Assembly (NCBI RefSeq): GCF_014647655.1
Contig: NZ_BMPP01000036.1
Span: 1 to 15,983, forward strand
From: Deinococcus malanensis
GTDB taxonomy: Bacteria; Deinococcota; Deinococci; Deinococcales; Deinococcaceae
Length of the DNA stretch: 15,983 nt
Direction of reading: 5' to 3'
This document shows, piece by piece, positions 6,746 to 14,173 of the stretch. Each line of letters opens with the position of its first letter. Position 1 is the first letter of the stretch. Position numbers and translations under genes: made by a program. The notes under the pieces were generated by a model. It worked only from the letters and a program-made list of their open reading frames with translations. It made no database searches and was not told the DNA's origin.

Positions 6746-7147
6746 GTGAAGGGCTCGCTCCCACTGCACTGGAAGAAAGATGTCGCGTTGCCTGATCTTT
6801 CTCGGACGTTTCCCTTGGTGGCTGACATTCTGGCCAGATCAGTGGGTCCGCCTCCACAGGACACCATTCACGCTGAAGTAATCCACCGCCATCGCGGAGC
6901 CCCCTTTTATAGAAAGGTCATGGACCTGCTGCTGCCAATGGGTGATGCACTGCCCGACGTGCTGGCTCATCTGTCCCAGCGGTGGTTAAGAACCGTGGCC
7001 GCAACGCCGAGGGAGCATGCCCTACTCATTCGATTTAGGGCAGGGCATCACGGACCTGATGGGTATGTGTCCATCGTTGATGGTCCTGGGTTGGACAGCC
7101 AGGCAATCTCCCAACGCGTGATGGAATTGTTGACGTTCCTGATCTGA
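6746..7147 (+). CDS. Hypothetical protein, 133 residues
   Basis: The frame opens at GTG 6746, six bases after a TACCTT box and without a Shine-Dalgarno, so a leaderless start is likely. The product is soluble-looking: no signal peptide or membrane helix. It has a helical middle, 'YRKVMDLLLPMGDALPDVLAHLSQRWLRTVAATPREHALLIRFRAG', then 'GYVSIVDGPGLDSQAISQRVMELLTFLI'. I recognise no family. Base use at third codon positions is moderately coding-like and no overlapping frame looks better. It stands alone, flanked by the long palindrome upstream and by an empty stretch before the diguanylate cyclase. Confidence 0.55.
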   Translation: MKGSLPLHWKKDVALPDLSRTFPLVADILARSVGPPPQDTIHAEVIHRHRGAPFYRKVMDLLLPMGDALPDVLAHLSQRWLRTVAATPREHALLIRFRAGHHGPDGYVSIVDGPGLDSQAISQRVMELLTFLI

Positions 7148-7471
7148 GATGACTATCCAGCCCACGGCCTGCCCGCGCGCGTCAAGGCGCAGCCCTACAC
7201 CGCCGGCCTTAGACGCGCGAACTGCAGGAGCCACTCGTGCACCAGGTAGTGAGGGAGTGAGCGCCCACACGAACACCGACGTTACAGGAGCAGACTTTAC
7301 CCATGCACAGGTGATGATCAGCGGTCAGGAACTTGTGAGGACCTAGTTTTTACAGTAGGGGCACATTATGCCTCGGCCTGAACGATCATGGAAAGGCAAC
7401 GACTACCTGTACAGCCTCTGGCCCGACCTACGAGGTCACATGTCACGTCAAAGCGTTTCCGTCTTACACCC
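7148..7471. other. Stretch without a convincing gene
   Basis: Short frames occur on both strands here but none has a ribosome site or recognisable sequence. The interval should contain the promoter of the diguanylate cyclase gene; I could not identify a consistent -35/-10 pair. The cyclase frame can be extended up to ATG 7388 within this interval. Confidence 0.4.
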
Positions 7472-9208
7472 ATGAATTCCCGACAGGAACTTGCTGACCT
7501 TCGGCAGCTCACCGCCCAACTGCAAGAAGAACTGGCTCGGGAACGAGACCAGCGCCACATGTTCTACCAGCTCAGTCGCACGGTCGACCTCAACCGCCTG
7601 CTCTACATTCTGGATACCCAAATCCAGCGGTTAGGCCTGTTTGACGGTTACCTCATCGCGTTTCATGATCCCAAACGTGACGGGCTTATCTGCGTCCGCA
7701 CGCACCTCCCTGAGAGCCATGCCGGGATGCAGGGCGTCCTGAACGACTACCGCTTTGGGATGGACCAGGCCGTCCCGCTGGTCCAGGCATACCTCAACGG
7801 GCAGACCCTGCTGCTTCATCTCGAAGACCTGGACCCGGGCGATACGGCGGCACGCCAGGCCTTCGCATGGTGGCAGGCCAGTTCCCTGGCCGCTGTGCCG
7901 ATTCCTTATGCTGACGGCCTGATCGGTGCCGTGAACGGCTTCCGGCAGCAGGGTCAGGTCGACCCGAAAGCGGTGAAGGTTTTAGAAGAGCAACTCCAGT
8001 TCTTCAATGCTCCTCTGCGCCACGCCTTGATGCTAGGAGAACTCCAGGAAGCTCAGGCGGAAGTAGAGGCTGCGCTTGAGGAGCACCGGCGTTTTTTGAG
8101 CTTCGTCTCCCAGATCAACGCCCTGACCTCCCCTGAGCGCATAGCGACCGCCACACTCATGCAGCTCCTGAGCGCCTACCGCTTCGATCTGGGCTTCCTG
8201 AGCCTGTACGAACCCGGGCTGGGCCTGGTCAATCAGCACGTCAGCGTGCGCGAAGCCCACCAGGAGGTTCTTTGTGACCGTGTGGCCGGTTTGCTGGAGC
8301 AGCCAGTCGCCCTCGACCCTTCCCTGGGGGCGAGCGTGTACGCGTTTGTGCACAACACGTACCTTTTCATTCCAGATGTCGACGCCGTGCGTCAGCTTCC
8401 CATGTCGGCTCTAGACCAGGCAGTGATCGACGCTCTGCCAGAAATTCGAACGGTGCTGCACATGCCGATTCGGGAGCATGGGAAACCCTTGGGCATGATT
8501 GCATTGATGAGCCTGTCACAGCCGCGCCTCCTTGAACCGGAAGAGCTGAAGCTGATTGAGCTGGTCACGTCGTTTGTCGGGACTGTCATCACAAATTCTC
8601 GTCTGTATCAGATCGTCGAGGAACAGAATAGTTACATTGAAGAGCTGAATCTCAGGTTGCATGATCGAGTCCAGCGACTGAATGAGACCGTGCGGCTGGA
8701 CTTTCTCACTGGCCTGCTCAACTTCGGAGCATTTCGAAGTGAACTGGCCCGCTGCATTGAAGAGGCCAACCATGATGGAACCGACCTGAGTGTGGTCATC
8801 CTTGATATCGATCACTTCAAAAGACTGAACGACACCTACGGTCATATGACCGGGAACATCGTTCTTAAGGAACTGGCTGCCCGGATTATGCAGGTGGTCC
8901 AGGTGACGGACTTTCCGTGCCGGTTTGGTGGGGAGGAGTTCGCGATCATCCTGCCGCAGAACAACCTCGAGGATGCTTGTACATTTGCGGAGCGCTTACG
9001 TGACGCCGTGGCGGGACAACCTATTGAAGCGGATGACCAAACCCTTTCCTTGACCGTCAGCCTGGGCTGCGCCCGGTATCAGGTCGGGGAAACAGCGGAG
9101 GAATTTCTGAGCCGGGCTGATCATGCGCTGTACCGGGCCAAGGCGGGCGGACGAAACCGTGTGCAAGCTGCGCGGCACCCTGAAGGCCCTTCGGCAAGAG
9201 AAAGTTGA
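7472..9208 (+). CDS. GAF-GAF-GGDEF diguanylate cyclase
   Basis: This encodes 578 residues from ATG 7472, chosen over the in-frame ATG 7388 because the extra 28 residues look unstructured. Residues 3-26 are a short coiled coil ('QELADLRQLTAQLQEELARERDQ'). Two GAF-like sensor domains follow, roughly 30-190 and 205-375, then a helical linker and a GGDEF domain at about 410-570. The active-site signature is GGEEF at 486-490, with metal-binding D445 in 'ILDIDHFKRLNDTYGH'. These residues predict an active enzyme making cyclic-di-GMP from two GTP. The RxxD inhibitory site reads QVTD, so product inhibition may be absent. No signal peptide or membrane helix: cytoplasmic, with an unknown GAF ligand. 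Confidence 0.92.
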   Translation: MNSRQELADLRQLTAQLQEELARERDQRHMFYQLSRTVDLNRLLYILDTQIQRLGLFDGYLIAFHDPKRDGLICVRTHLPESHAGMQGVLNDYRFGMDQAVPLVQAYLNGQTLLLHLEDLDPGDTAARQAFAWWQASSLAAVPIPYADGLIGAVNGFRQQGQVDPKAVKVLEEQLQFFNAPLRHALMLGELQEAQAEVEAALEEHRRFLSFVSQINALTSPERIATATLMQLLSAYRFDLGFLSLYEPGLGLVNQHVSVREAHQEVLCDRVAGLLEQPVALDPSLGASVYAFVHNTYLFIPDVDAVRQLPMSALDQAVIDALPEIRTVLHMPIREHGKPLGMIALMSLSQPRLLEPEELKLIELVTSFVGTVITNSRLYQIVEEQNSYIEELNLRLHDRVQRLNETVRLDFLTGLLNFGAFRSELARCIEEANHDGTDLSVVILDIDHFKRLNDTYGHMTGNIVLKELAARIMQVVQVTDFPCRFGGEEFAIILPQNNLEDACTFAERLRDAVAGQPIEADDQTLSLTVSLGCARYQVGETAEEFLSRADHALYRAKAGGRNRVQAARHPEGPSARES

Positions 9209-9238
9209 TCCCAGCAACCCTGCGGCGATCTCAGGCTG

Positions 9239-9733
9239 TCAGGCCTGTAGATTCTGCTGTCTCGCCGACTCAAACGCTCGAACACGGCTCACCATCGTTG
9301 GTCCAACCCCGATCAGCGTGTTGTGATGGTTCTCGCAGAGCAGCCAGCTGAAATCCTTCGCAACCAGGTAGTACTCGAAGGCGAACAATTCCTGGAGCAG
9401 CTGAGTGATGGCACGAGTTTGGCCCTCGAACACCCAGTAATGACCGTCGCGTTTGGTGCCTCCCCAGTCCTCCGTCACGAACCAGACCCGCTCATCCGGC
9501 GCCACGAATTGCAAGAGCAGGGCCGGATCAAGGGGCTCAGGCAGCATGGCATGGGCCTGCTCCCCCTTGAAACCCTCCCACAGCCAGAACTGGTCACGAC
9601 CGCGTGAACCGTACGTCGTGAACGTGTTGAGAATGGTGTTGAGCACGCGTTCGTACTGGGTGAGCCTGACAGGGGCCAAGGCCTCCGGGGCGATACCCAG
9701 TGCACGAAGCACCTCGCTGATCTCGTCCCGCAT
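9239..9733 (-). CDS. DUF6756-like protein
   Basis: This encodes 164 residues from ATG 9733. A TAGGCT box lies six bases upstream and there is no Shine-Dalgarno, so a leaderless start is likely. The sequence has an N-terminal helix (1-35), 'FWLWEGFKGEQAHAM', 'ERVWFVTEDWGGTKRDGHYWVFEGQTRAITQLLQELFAFEYYLVAKDFSWLLCENHHNTLIGVG'. The 'EYYLV.K...WLLCENHH..LIG' block is shared by a set of small bacterial proteins that I associate with DUF6756 and with SUKH-like immunity proteins, but I cannot verify the family. Function unknown. It ends 30 bases from the convergent diguanylate cyclase stop. Confidence 0.78.
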   Translation of the reverse strand: MRDEISEVLRALGIAPEALAPVRLTQYERVLNTILNTFTTYGSRGRDQFWLWEGFKGEQAHAMLPEPLDPALLLQFVAPDERVWFVTEDWGGTKRDGHYWVFEGQTRAITQLLQELFAFEYYLVAKDFSWLLCENHHNTLIGVGPTMVSRVRAFESARQQNLQA

Positions 9734-9739
9734 GCACCC

Positions 9740-9745
9740 AGCCTA
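9740..9745 (-). promoter_or_regulatory. Leaderless -10 box TAGGCT
   Basis: On the minus strand TAGGCT is followed by GGGTGC and the ATG at 9733. The same hexamer at the same distance precedes the regulator gene at 4366, which supports both. Confidence 0.6.
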
Positions 9746-9857
9746 TAGGTCTGGATTCGTAACCCCTGCTGGATTCAAGCATTGGCAGATGGGGGAATCG
9801 CTCGGCGCGGCGTGGAATCAAGCGCAAGATTGGGACCACGCCGGCCTGGCCTTGTGT

Positions 9858-10527
9858 TCATCCCTTAAGGGCATAACCGTAGCCGCGCACCGTCCGCATG
9901 ACACCGTACCCACCCAAATCCCGCAATTTTGTCCGGATGTTCGACACGTGCACATCGATCACGTTGCTGCCCTCAGGCAATTCCTCGCCCCACACCAGCT
10001 CAGTCAGTTCCTCCCTCCTGAACACCTTGCCAGGCTCCTGAGCCATCACCCACATGATCTCAAACTCCTTGGGTGTAAACGGTAGCGCGCGCCCCTGAAA
10101 CAGCACCTGTCGGCGTTCGGGCTGCAGAACCAAATGCCCGCACTTCACTTCCGCTGTGCCTTGCTGGCGCAACTGCACTTTGATGCGCGAGCAGCTCTGC
10201 CATGTCGAACGGCTTGACCACGTAGTCATCTGCTCCCAAAGTCAGGACCCTCACTTTCTCCTCGACTTCATCACGGGCAGTGACCGCGATGATCGGCACA
10301 AGGCTGGTCTTGCGTAACCGAGAGATAACGTCCCCGCCATCAAGATCCGGGAGGCCAAGGTCGAGGAGGATGATGTCCGGTTTGGCGGGTGGGGGCCTTT
10401 TTTACGCTTGAGTTACCGCTGCTGCAGCTCGGCTTCGTAGCGGGATCAGGATGCCCGCGAGGTCCAGGGTGAGCAGCCGCGCGATATCCGGGGCATCTTC
10501 GATGATCAGCAGGCGTTGAGAAACCAC
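9858..10527 (-). pseudogene. OmpR/PhoB-type response regulator, broken
   Basis: The minus strand from GTG 10527 reads a receiver start (VSQRLLIIEDAPDIARLLTLDL, with the acidic ED pair), then loses frame around 10400-10450, where a TAA (10402-10404) interrupts it. The receiver resumes with 'KPDIILLDLGLPDLDGGDVI' (phospho-acceptor Asp), 'VTARDE' and 'ADDYVVKPFDMAELLA' (conserved Lys). A two-base loss in the CGCGCG-like run at 10185-10190 shifts frame again before the DNA-binding domain 'GRALPFTPKEFEIMWVMAQ ... IDVHVSNIRTKLR ... TVRGYGYALKG'. All catalytic residues survive in pieces, so decay is recent. No histidine kinase is adjacent, although this family normally works with one. Confidence 0.85.
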
Positions 10528-10533
10528 GTCCAC

Positions 10534-10539
10534 ATCCTA
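10534..10539 (-). promoter_or_regulatory. Leaderless -10 box TAGGAT
   Basis: On the minus strand TAGGAT is followed by six bases (GTGGAC) and GTG 10527, the start of the broken response regulator. It also supports GTG 10527 over the in-frame GTG 10533. Confidence 0.5.
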
Positions 10540-10660
10540 GACAGTGGCGCACCCCGGTCAGCCAGGCGCTGTGGTCAGGCCGTGAGCGGGTCATCGGCTG
10601 GAACGCGGTACTGCATGGGGTAGTGGCTATGAACTGGTCCCGGTGAGGCGCTCGGGCCTG

Positions 10661-10750
10661 ATGTCGTCATTGCGGTTGGTGGAGCGCGATCCAGCGTTGA
10701 TGGGGGAGAGTGCGCACATCCTGGGGGTCGGCTACCGCCGCGGACGCTGA
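10661..10750 (+). pseudogene. Possible ISNCY-type transposase HTH fragment
   Basis: Within the otherwise empty 10540-10917 interval, ATG 10661 opens a 29-residue frame, SSLRLVERDPALMGESAH followed by ILGVGYRRGR and stop. 'LRLVERDPAL...A.ILGVGYRR' resembles the N-terminal helix-turn-helix of integrase-core transposases of the ISNCY type ('LVE...L...EAA.LLG.SYRQ.KR'). It stops where the family would continue. Short and weak evidence; may be coincidence. Confidence 0.3.
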
Positions 10751-10905
10751 AGGCACCCCAGACTGTCGAATTCCCTCCATCCTGCCGTGGTGGCAAGGCG
10801 GCCTACGCAGTGAGCATCCGCACTGATGCCCCGGCCGCCGATCACATGTGTCGTGTGTCAGCTGAAATTCCGGATGCTGTGTGCAACCACTGGGGCTTAC
10901 GCGGT

Positions 10906-10911
10906 TATGCT
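10906..10911 (+). promoter_or_regulatory. Leaderless -10 box TATGCT
   Basis: TATGCT, then CGACCC, then GTG 10918. It has the same six-base spacing as the other leaderless candidates and supports GTG 10918 as the serine hydrolase start. Confidence 0.5.
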
Positions 10912-10917
10912 CGACCC

Positions 10918-11259
10918 GTGAACGTGGTCCGAGCTCAACACCAGAAACGTGCGCAACACCTCGCCGATGTGGTGATTGAGGCCATCCGCGACCACACCAT
11001 TCCGGGCGCCGTCCTCGCCTGGGGTGACCTCGAAACCAGCCACATCCACCAGGCCTTCGGGGCTCACCGCGTTTACCCCCTGGTCACGCCCGCACAGACC
11101 ACCACCCTGTACGATGTCGCCTCGCTTACGAAGGTGGTCGCCACGTGGCCCCTGATCGCGCAAGCCCTTGATGATGCGGAACGTGGCCAGCTCGGCCTCG
11201 GTGAGCGTAAGGGAGTGTCTAAACTTGAGTTCAAGAACAGATGTGCTTCTTCGACTTAG
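10918..11259 (+). pseudogene. Serine hydrolase (beta-lactamase-like), 3'-truncated
   Basis: From GTG 10918 the frame reads 113 residues. 'HLADVVIEAIRDHTIPGAVLAWGDLE' and 'TTTLYDVASLTKVVATWPLIAQALDDAERGQL' are the opening of class C beta-lactamase/penicillin-binding-type hydrolases; S69-L-T-K72 is the SxxK active-site motif. Full members are about 330-400 residues and also need the YxN and KTG-like motifs, which are missing. The likeness stops near 11210, where the DNA becomes GGGAGTGTCTAAACTTGAGT, possibly an IS end. The remaining 15 or so codons are junk. Almost certainly inactive. The promoter and start look intact, so the fragment may still be expressed. Confidence 0.75.
11224..11235. repeat. 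12-bp palindrome at the hydrolase breakpoint
   Basis: CTTGAGTTCAAG is perfectly palindromic and lies about 15 bases after the point where the serine hydrolase loses similarity. With the preceding GGGAGTGTCTAAA it may be the remaining end of an insertion sequence. It also lies 45 bases before the aldo/keto reductase start, so it could alternatively be an operator for that gene. Confidence 0.35.
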
Positions 11260-11280
11260 TGTGTAACGCGAGGTGACGCT

Positions 11281-12291
11281 ATGGAATATCGTCGATTGGG
11301 CCAATCTGGTTTGCAGGTCAGTGCGCTTTCCTTTGGTGCTTGGGTAACGTTTGGCACGCAGTTAGACGCGAAAGGTGCCCTGGAACTGATGTCCGCCGCC
11401 TATGACCGCGGGTGTAACTTCTTCGACAACGCCGAGGTGTACGCTCGAGGCCAAGCTGAAACCATCATGGGCCAGGCCCTGACCCAGGCAGGCTGGCGGC
11501 GCGATAGCTACATCGTTTCAAGCAAAGTGTTCGGCGGAGCAGTTGAAAACCCAGCCCCAACTCAGCGGGGACTTTCACGCAAGCACATTTACGAGGCGTG
11601 CTACCAGGCCATCGAACGCCTGCAATGCGAGTACCTGGATTTGTACTTCTGTCATCGCCCAGACCGCACCACCCCCATCGAAGAAACGGTGCGGGCCATG
11701 ACCGAATTGATCCACCGCGGTGATGTGTTGTATTGGGGAACGAGTGAGTGGTCGGCCCAGGAATTGATGGAAGCCTACGCTGTTGCCCGTCAGTACAACC
11801 TGATTCCCCCGACCATGGAGCAGCCGCAATACAACATGCTCACCCGCTACCGGGTCGAGGTCGAATACAGCCGCTTGTACCGCCCGGACACGCTCGGGTT
11901 GGGCACCACGGTCTGGTCGCCGCTGGCAAGCGGTCTTCTGACGGGCAAGTACAACGATGTGGTTCCGAATGACACCCGCGCCAACCTGCCCGGTTACGAA
12001 TGGTTGAAAGCCCGACTCGAGAGTGAAGAAGGCCAAACCAACCTGGTCAAAGTCCGAGGCCTGGCCAAGATTGCCGACGACCTGGGCACGACCTTGCCGA
12101 AGCTCGCCCTCGCCTGGTGCCTCAAGAATCCGAATGTGAGCACAGTGATTACTGGTGCCTCCAAAGTCACGCAAGTGGTGGAGAATTTTGCCGCGCTCGA
12201 AGTGCTTCCCCAGCTGACCGACGAGGTCATGACGGCCATCGATGCGTCACTGGGCAATAAGGAAACCCGTTTACATGGCTCGAGCGAGTAA
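11281..12291 (+). CDS. Aldo/keto reductase
   Basis: This encodes 336 residues from ATG 11281, preceded by GAGGTGA (11270-11276), a good ribosome site. It is a full-length TIM-barrel NADPH-dependent reductase: opening '[21 protein letters not shown]', catalytic tetrad D49, Y54 ('[11 protein letters not shown]'), K82 ('VSSKVF') and H125 ('DLYFCHRPD'). The C-terminal '[24 protein letters not shown]' is the cofactor-binding loop. '[10 protein letters not shown]' and '[10 protein letters not shown]' are typical of the subgroup near the potassium-channel beta subunit and E. coli YghZ. Enzymes of that subgroup reduce aldehydes such as methylglyoxal; the substrate here is not shown. It has its own likely terminator at 12397. 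Confidence 0.93.
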   Translation: MEYRRLGQSGLQVSALSFGAWVTFGTQLDAKGALELMSAAYDRGCNFFDNAEVYARGQAETIMGQALTQAGWRRDSYIVSSKVFGGAVENPAPTQRGLSRKHIYEACYQAIERLQCEYLDLYFCHRPDRTTPIEETVRAMTELIHRGDVLYWGTSEWSAQELMEAYAVARQYNLIPPTMEQPQYNMLTRYRVEVEYSRLYRPDTLGLGTTVWSPLASGLLTGKYNDVVPNDTRANLPGYEWLKARLESEEGQTNLVKVRGLAKIADDLGTTLPKLALAWCLKNPNVSTVITGASKVTQVVENFAALEVLPQLTDEVMTAIDASLGNKETRLHGSSE

Positions 12292-12396
12292 CACCAAATT
12301 CGGGTGTGAGCAACGCAAGGTTAACGCGTGCTGCGCAGGTTCATGCCGAGGTTTTACTCAAAAAGTGCACCTTGCATAGCAGAGTGCACGGAAGAA

Positions 12397-12428
12397 ATGG
12401 CCGGAACGCTTCAGGGCGTTCCGGCCAT
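12397..12428 (+). terminator. Strong hairpin after the aldo/keto reductase
   Basis: ATGGCCGGAACGC (12397-12409) pairs over all 13 bases with GCGTTCCGGCCAT (12416-12428) around a six-base loop. It lies about 105 bases after the reductase stop. An A-rich stretch (GAAGAA) precedes it; no strong T-run follows, so termination in the opposite direction is also possible. Confidence 0.6.
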
Positions 12429-12463
12429 GCTTGAAGAAGACCGATCAGGCGCGGCCTCCCTAG

Positions 12464-12748
12464 GGTTCAATCGGTCACCTGGCATTCGTCCGCGAGATCC
12501 TCCGCACCACCCGGATCAACGTGAATCACGTCAATCACCTGGGCTGGACCGCACTCCTGGAAGCCGTGATTCTCGGCGACGGAGGGAAAGTCCACACCGA
12601 GATCGTGCGGGAACTGCTCATCCATGGAGCGGACCGGAGTATCGGTGACCGGGAGGGGGTGACTGCGCTGCAGCACGCCAGGAAGCAGGGTTTCACCGCC
12701 ATGGTCACACTGCTCACAGCGCCGTCCAACGCAGGCCCGAAGCACTGA
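12464..12748 (+). pseudogene. Ankyrin-repeat protein, 5'-truncated
   Basis: Starting right after an in-frame TAG (12461-12463), the frame reads 'GHLAFVREILRTTRINVNHVNHLGWTALLEAVILGDGGKVHTEIVRELLIHGADRSIGDREGVTALQHARKQGFTAMVTLL' to a stop at 12748. This contains about two and a half ankyrin repeats, with the signatures 'GWTALLEAVILG', 'ELLIHGADRSI' and 'GVTALQHARKQGF'. It closely resembles the C-terminal end of YahD-like ankyrin proteins, which have around 200 residues. The N-terminal repeats and the start codon are missing, and the hairpin 12397-12428 lies where they should be. An in-frame GTG at 12521 has no ribosome site. Probably non-functional. Confidence 0.75.
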
Positions 12749-12879
12749 TGAGCCCTTCTGCAGCCATGTGCTGCACTTCGTTCAATCTGGGTGCTCCGTA
12801 AGTCTGAGGACCAGGCTTGCCGGTTGCGAGTTGCACGGGAAACATGGCGCGCGTGAGCGAAGCTTAGGCCTCATGCACT
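12749..12879. other. Short intergenic stretch, nothing identified
   Basis: The ankyrin remnant and the minus-strand unknown cluster converge here. I found no hairpin or reading frame worth calling. Confidence 0.3.
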
Positions 12880-13606
12880 TCACTCCGGTTCTTGCTCATC
12901 GGGAGTTTGTTGACTGTTCCTCGAAATCTTGATGGAAGCCGGGGGAATCGCTAAGACTGCCAAAGCGGTCAGCCGGTCACCCCACCGCTCACCCTCGCTG
13001 AAGTCTGGGTGCAATTGAATGGCGGGAGTCAGGATGCCGCCCAACAGGCCGTGGACCTGAGTGAGCAGGAATTGCGCCTGCACGCTGGTCTGCCCGAATG
13101 GACCGTGCCGTCCTCGAGAACCAGGCCGGCAGGCGTGACCCGGACCGAGCGGGCCTGGCCGTGCACGGTCAGGGAGCCGCACTCGAGGTCCTCGTGCGCC
13201 TGAGCGCGCTGCCGGGCGCGTTCCCGCCAGGAGCGCAGGTGATGGTGTGGGTCATGCCGCCGTAAGGCGTGCTGCACGTGCGCAGCCGTGGGAGGCCGGG
13301 CCACCCGGGCGTGCGACGCCAGGCGTACAGCCTCTTCACTCTCTGGAGGCAGTGGAAGGACCAGCTGCCTGGGAATGCTGCCGTGAGCCAGGCCGTCACA
13401 CTCCAGGAGGGCAGGCGTCAGGGTGACATGCTCCGCCCCGAAGGTGTCAGGCGGCCGGTGGCCAGTTGCGTGACCTCTCCATCCGTGACGAGCAGGGTGT
13501 ACGTGCGGTCGTCGTGGTGCGCGGCCAGGATCAGGTAACCGTGCAGGCCGAGTAGGGACGCGCGGGTGAGGGCGAGGGAGACGGTGGTGCGGTGCACGCG
13601 GGTCAT
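12880..13606 (-). pseudogene. Unknown gene 3 of overlapping cluster, two one-base frameshifts
   Basis: From ATG 13606 (overlapping the previous stop, ATGA) the minus strand reads 'MTRVHRTTVSLALTRASLLGLHGYLILAAHHDDRTYTLLVTDGEVTQLATGRLTPSG'. Adding one G to the GGGG run (complement of 13436-13439) continues as 'AEHVTLTPALLECDGLAHGSIPRQLVLPLPPESEEAVRLASHARVARPP ... CGSLTVHGQARSVRVTPAGLVLEDGTVHSG'. Adding one G to the GGG run (complement of 13093-13095) continues as 'QTSVQAQFLLTQVHGLLGGILTP ... ISRNSQQTPDEQEPE'. Repaired length is 242 residues. All three segments have strongly coding-like codon use. No family recognised. Either a recent pseudogene or an intact gene with homopolymer errors in the sequence. 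Confidence 0.55.
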
Positions 13607-13839
13607 GCAGGGCGCCCCCCTTCATCCCTCAGCAGCAGGATCCGGGCGCGGGTGCGTGCGGCCCGCTGGAAGTCCTTTCGCCCGCGGGGAATTTGCGTCA
13701 TCGCCCGCTCGATCCGCTCGCGGTCGTTCTGCCCGTTGACGTCAACGGTCGTCTTTCGGGTGCCGATGTCCAGGGTGACCTGCGCCCCGTGGACGGTGGC
13801 CCGCAACTGACCGCTGCGGTACGTGCGTGGGCCCGTCAC
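13603..13839 (-). CDS. Unknown gene 2 of overlapping cluster, 78 residues
   Basis: The frame opens at GTG 13839, overlapping the previous gene's TGA (GTGA), and its stop overlaps the next ATG (ATGA). The product is small and basic: beta-strand-like 'QLRATVHGAQVTLDIGTRKTTVDVNGQ', then an Arg-rich helix 'NDRERIERAMTQIPRGRKDFQRAARTRARILLLRDEGGRPA'. The basic helix could bind nucleic acid, but there is no diagnostic motif. Third codon positions are overwhelmingly G or C, and the double overlap makes a real gene in a tight operon very likely. No family recognised. Confidence 0.65.
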   Translation of the reverse strand: MTGPRTYRSGQLRATVHGAQVTLDIGTRKTTVDVNGQNDRERIERAMTQIPRGRKDFQRAARTRARILLLRDEGGRPA

Positions 13840-14093
13840 TGGCCGTCCCAGGGTGCAGCCGAGGCAGGGGGCGTGATCTGGACGTCAGTGAAGTGCGTGC
13901 CGTGATGGATGTTCGCGAGCGTGCCCTCGTCGTACGTGCGGTCGCCCTGAGTGGTGGTGATGGTGATGCTCTGCCCGATCCGCCGGAGGGTGTACGTCGC
14001 GGTGGGACGACCGCCGAGGATCAGGGTGGCTTGCACGGTCCCGCTCAGGGCGAGCAGCTGGTCAGCGGTGTGCGTCCAGAGGGTTTTGCATCC
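13836..14093 (-). pseudogene. Unknown gene 1 of overlapping cluster, probably 5'-truncated
   Basis: GTG 14036 opens a 66-residue frame (VQATLILGGRPTATYTLRRI ... 'GDRTYDEGTLANIHHGTHFTDVQITPPASAAPWDGQ'). The same frame stays open and coding-like upstream to 14093 ('GCKTLWTHTADQLLALSGT'), where TGA 14094-14096 ends it. There is no Shine-Dalgarno or TANNNT box before the GTG. I infer that the original 5' end was lost near 14100, next to an IS630 fragment. The product is beta-strand-rich with no signal peptide; no family recognised. Its stop overlaps the GTG of gene 2, so the three genes form one transcript. If GTG 14036 is in fact used, the gene is intact. Confidence 0.5.
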
Positions 14094-14173
14094 TCACCGT
14101 CACCGCCGCCCTGCCGTTCGACAAACGTTGACACTTGAGGGTGTAAAGAGGAAGCTGGAGTCTGAGGTGTTGC

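Noticed and set aside
13692..14138. Plus-strand frames over the three-gene cluster
   Set aside because: The minus-strand frames have better codon use and stop/start overlaps; plus frames lack starts with ribosome sites.
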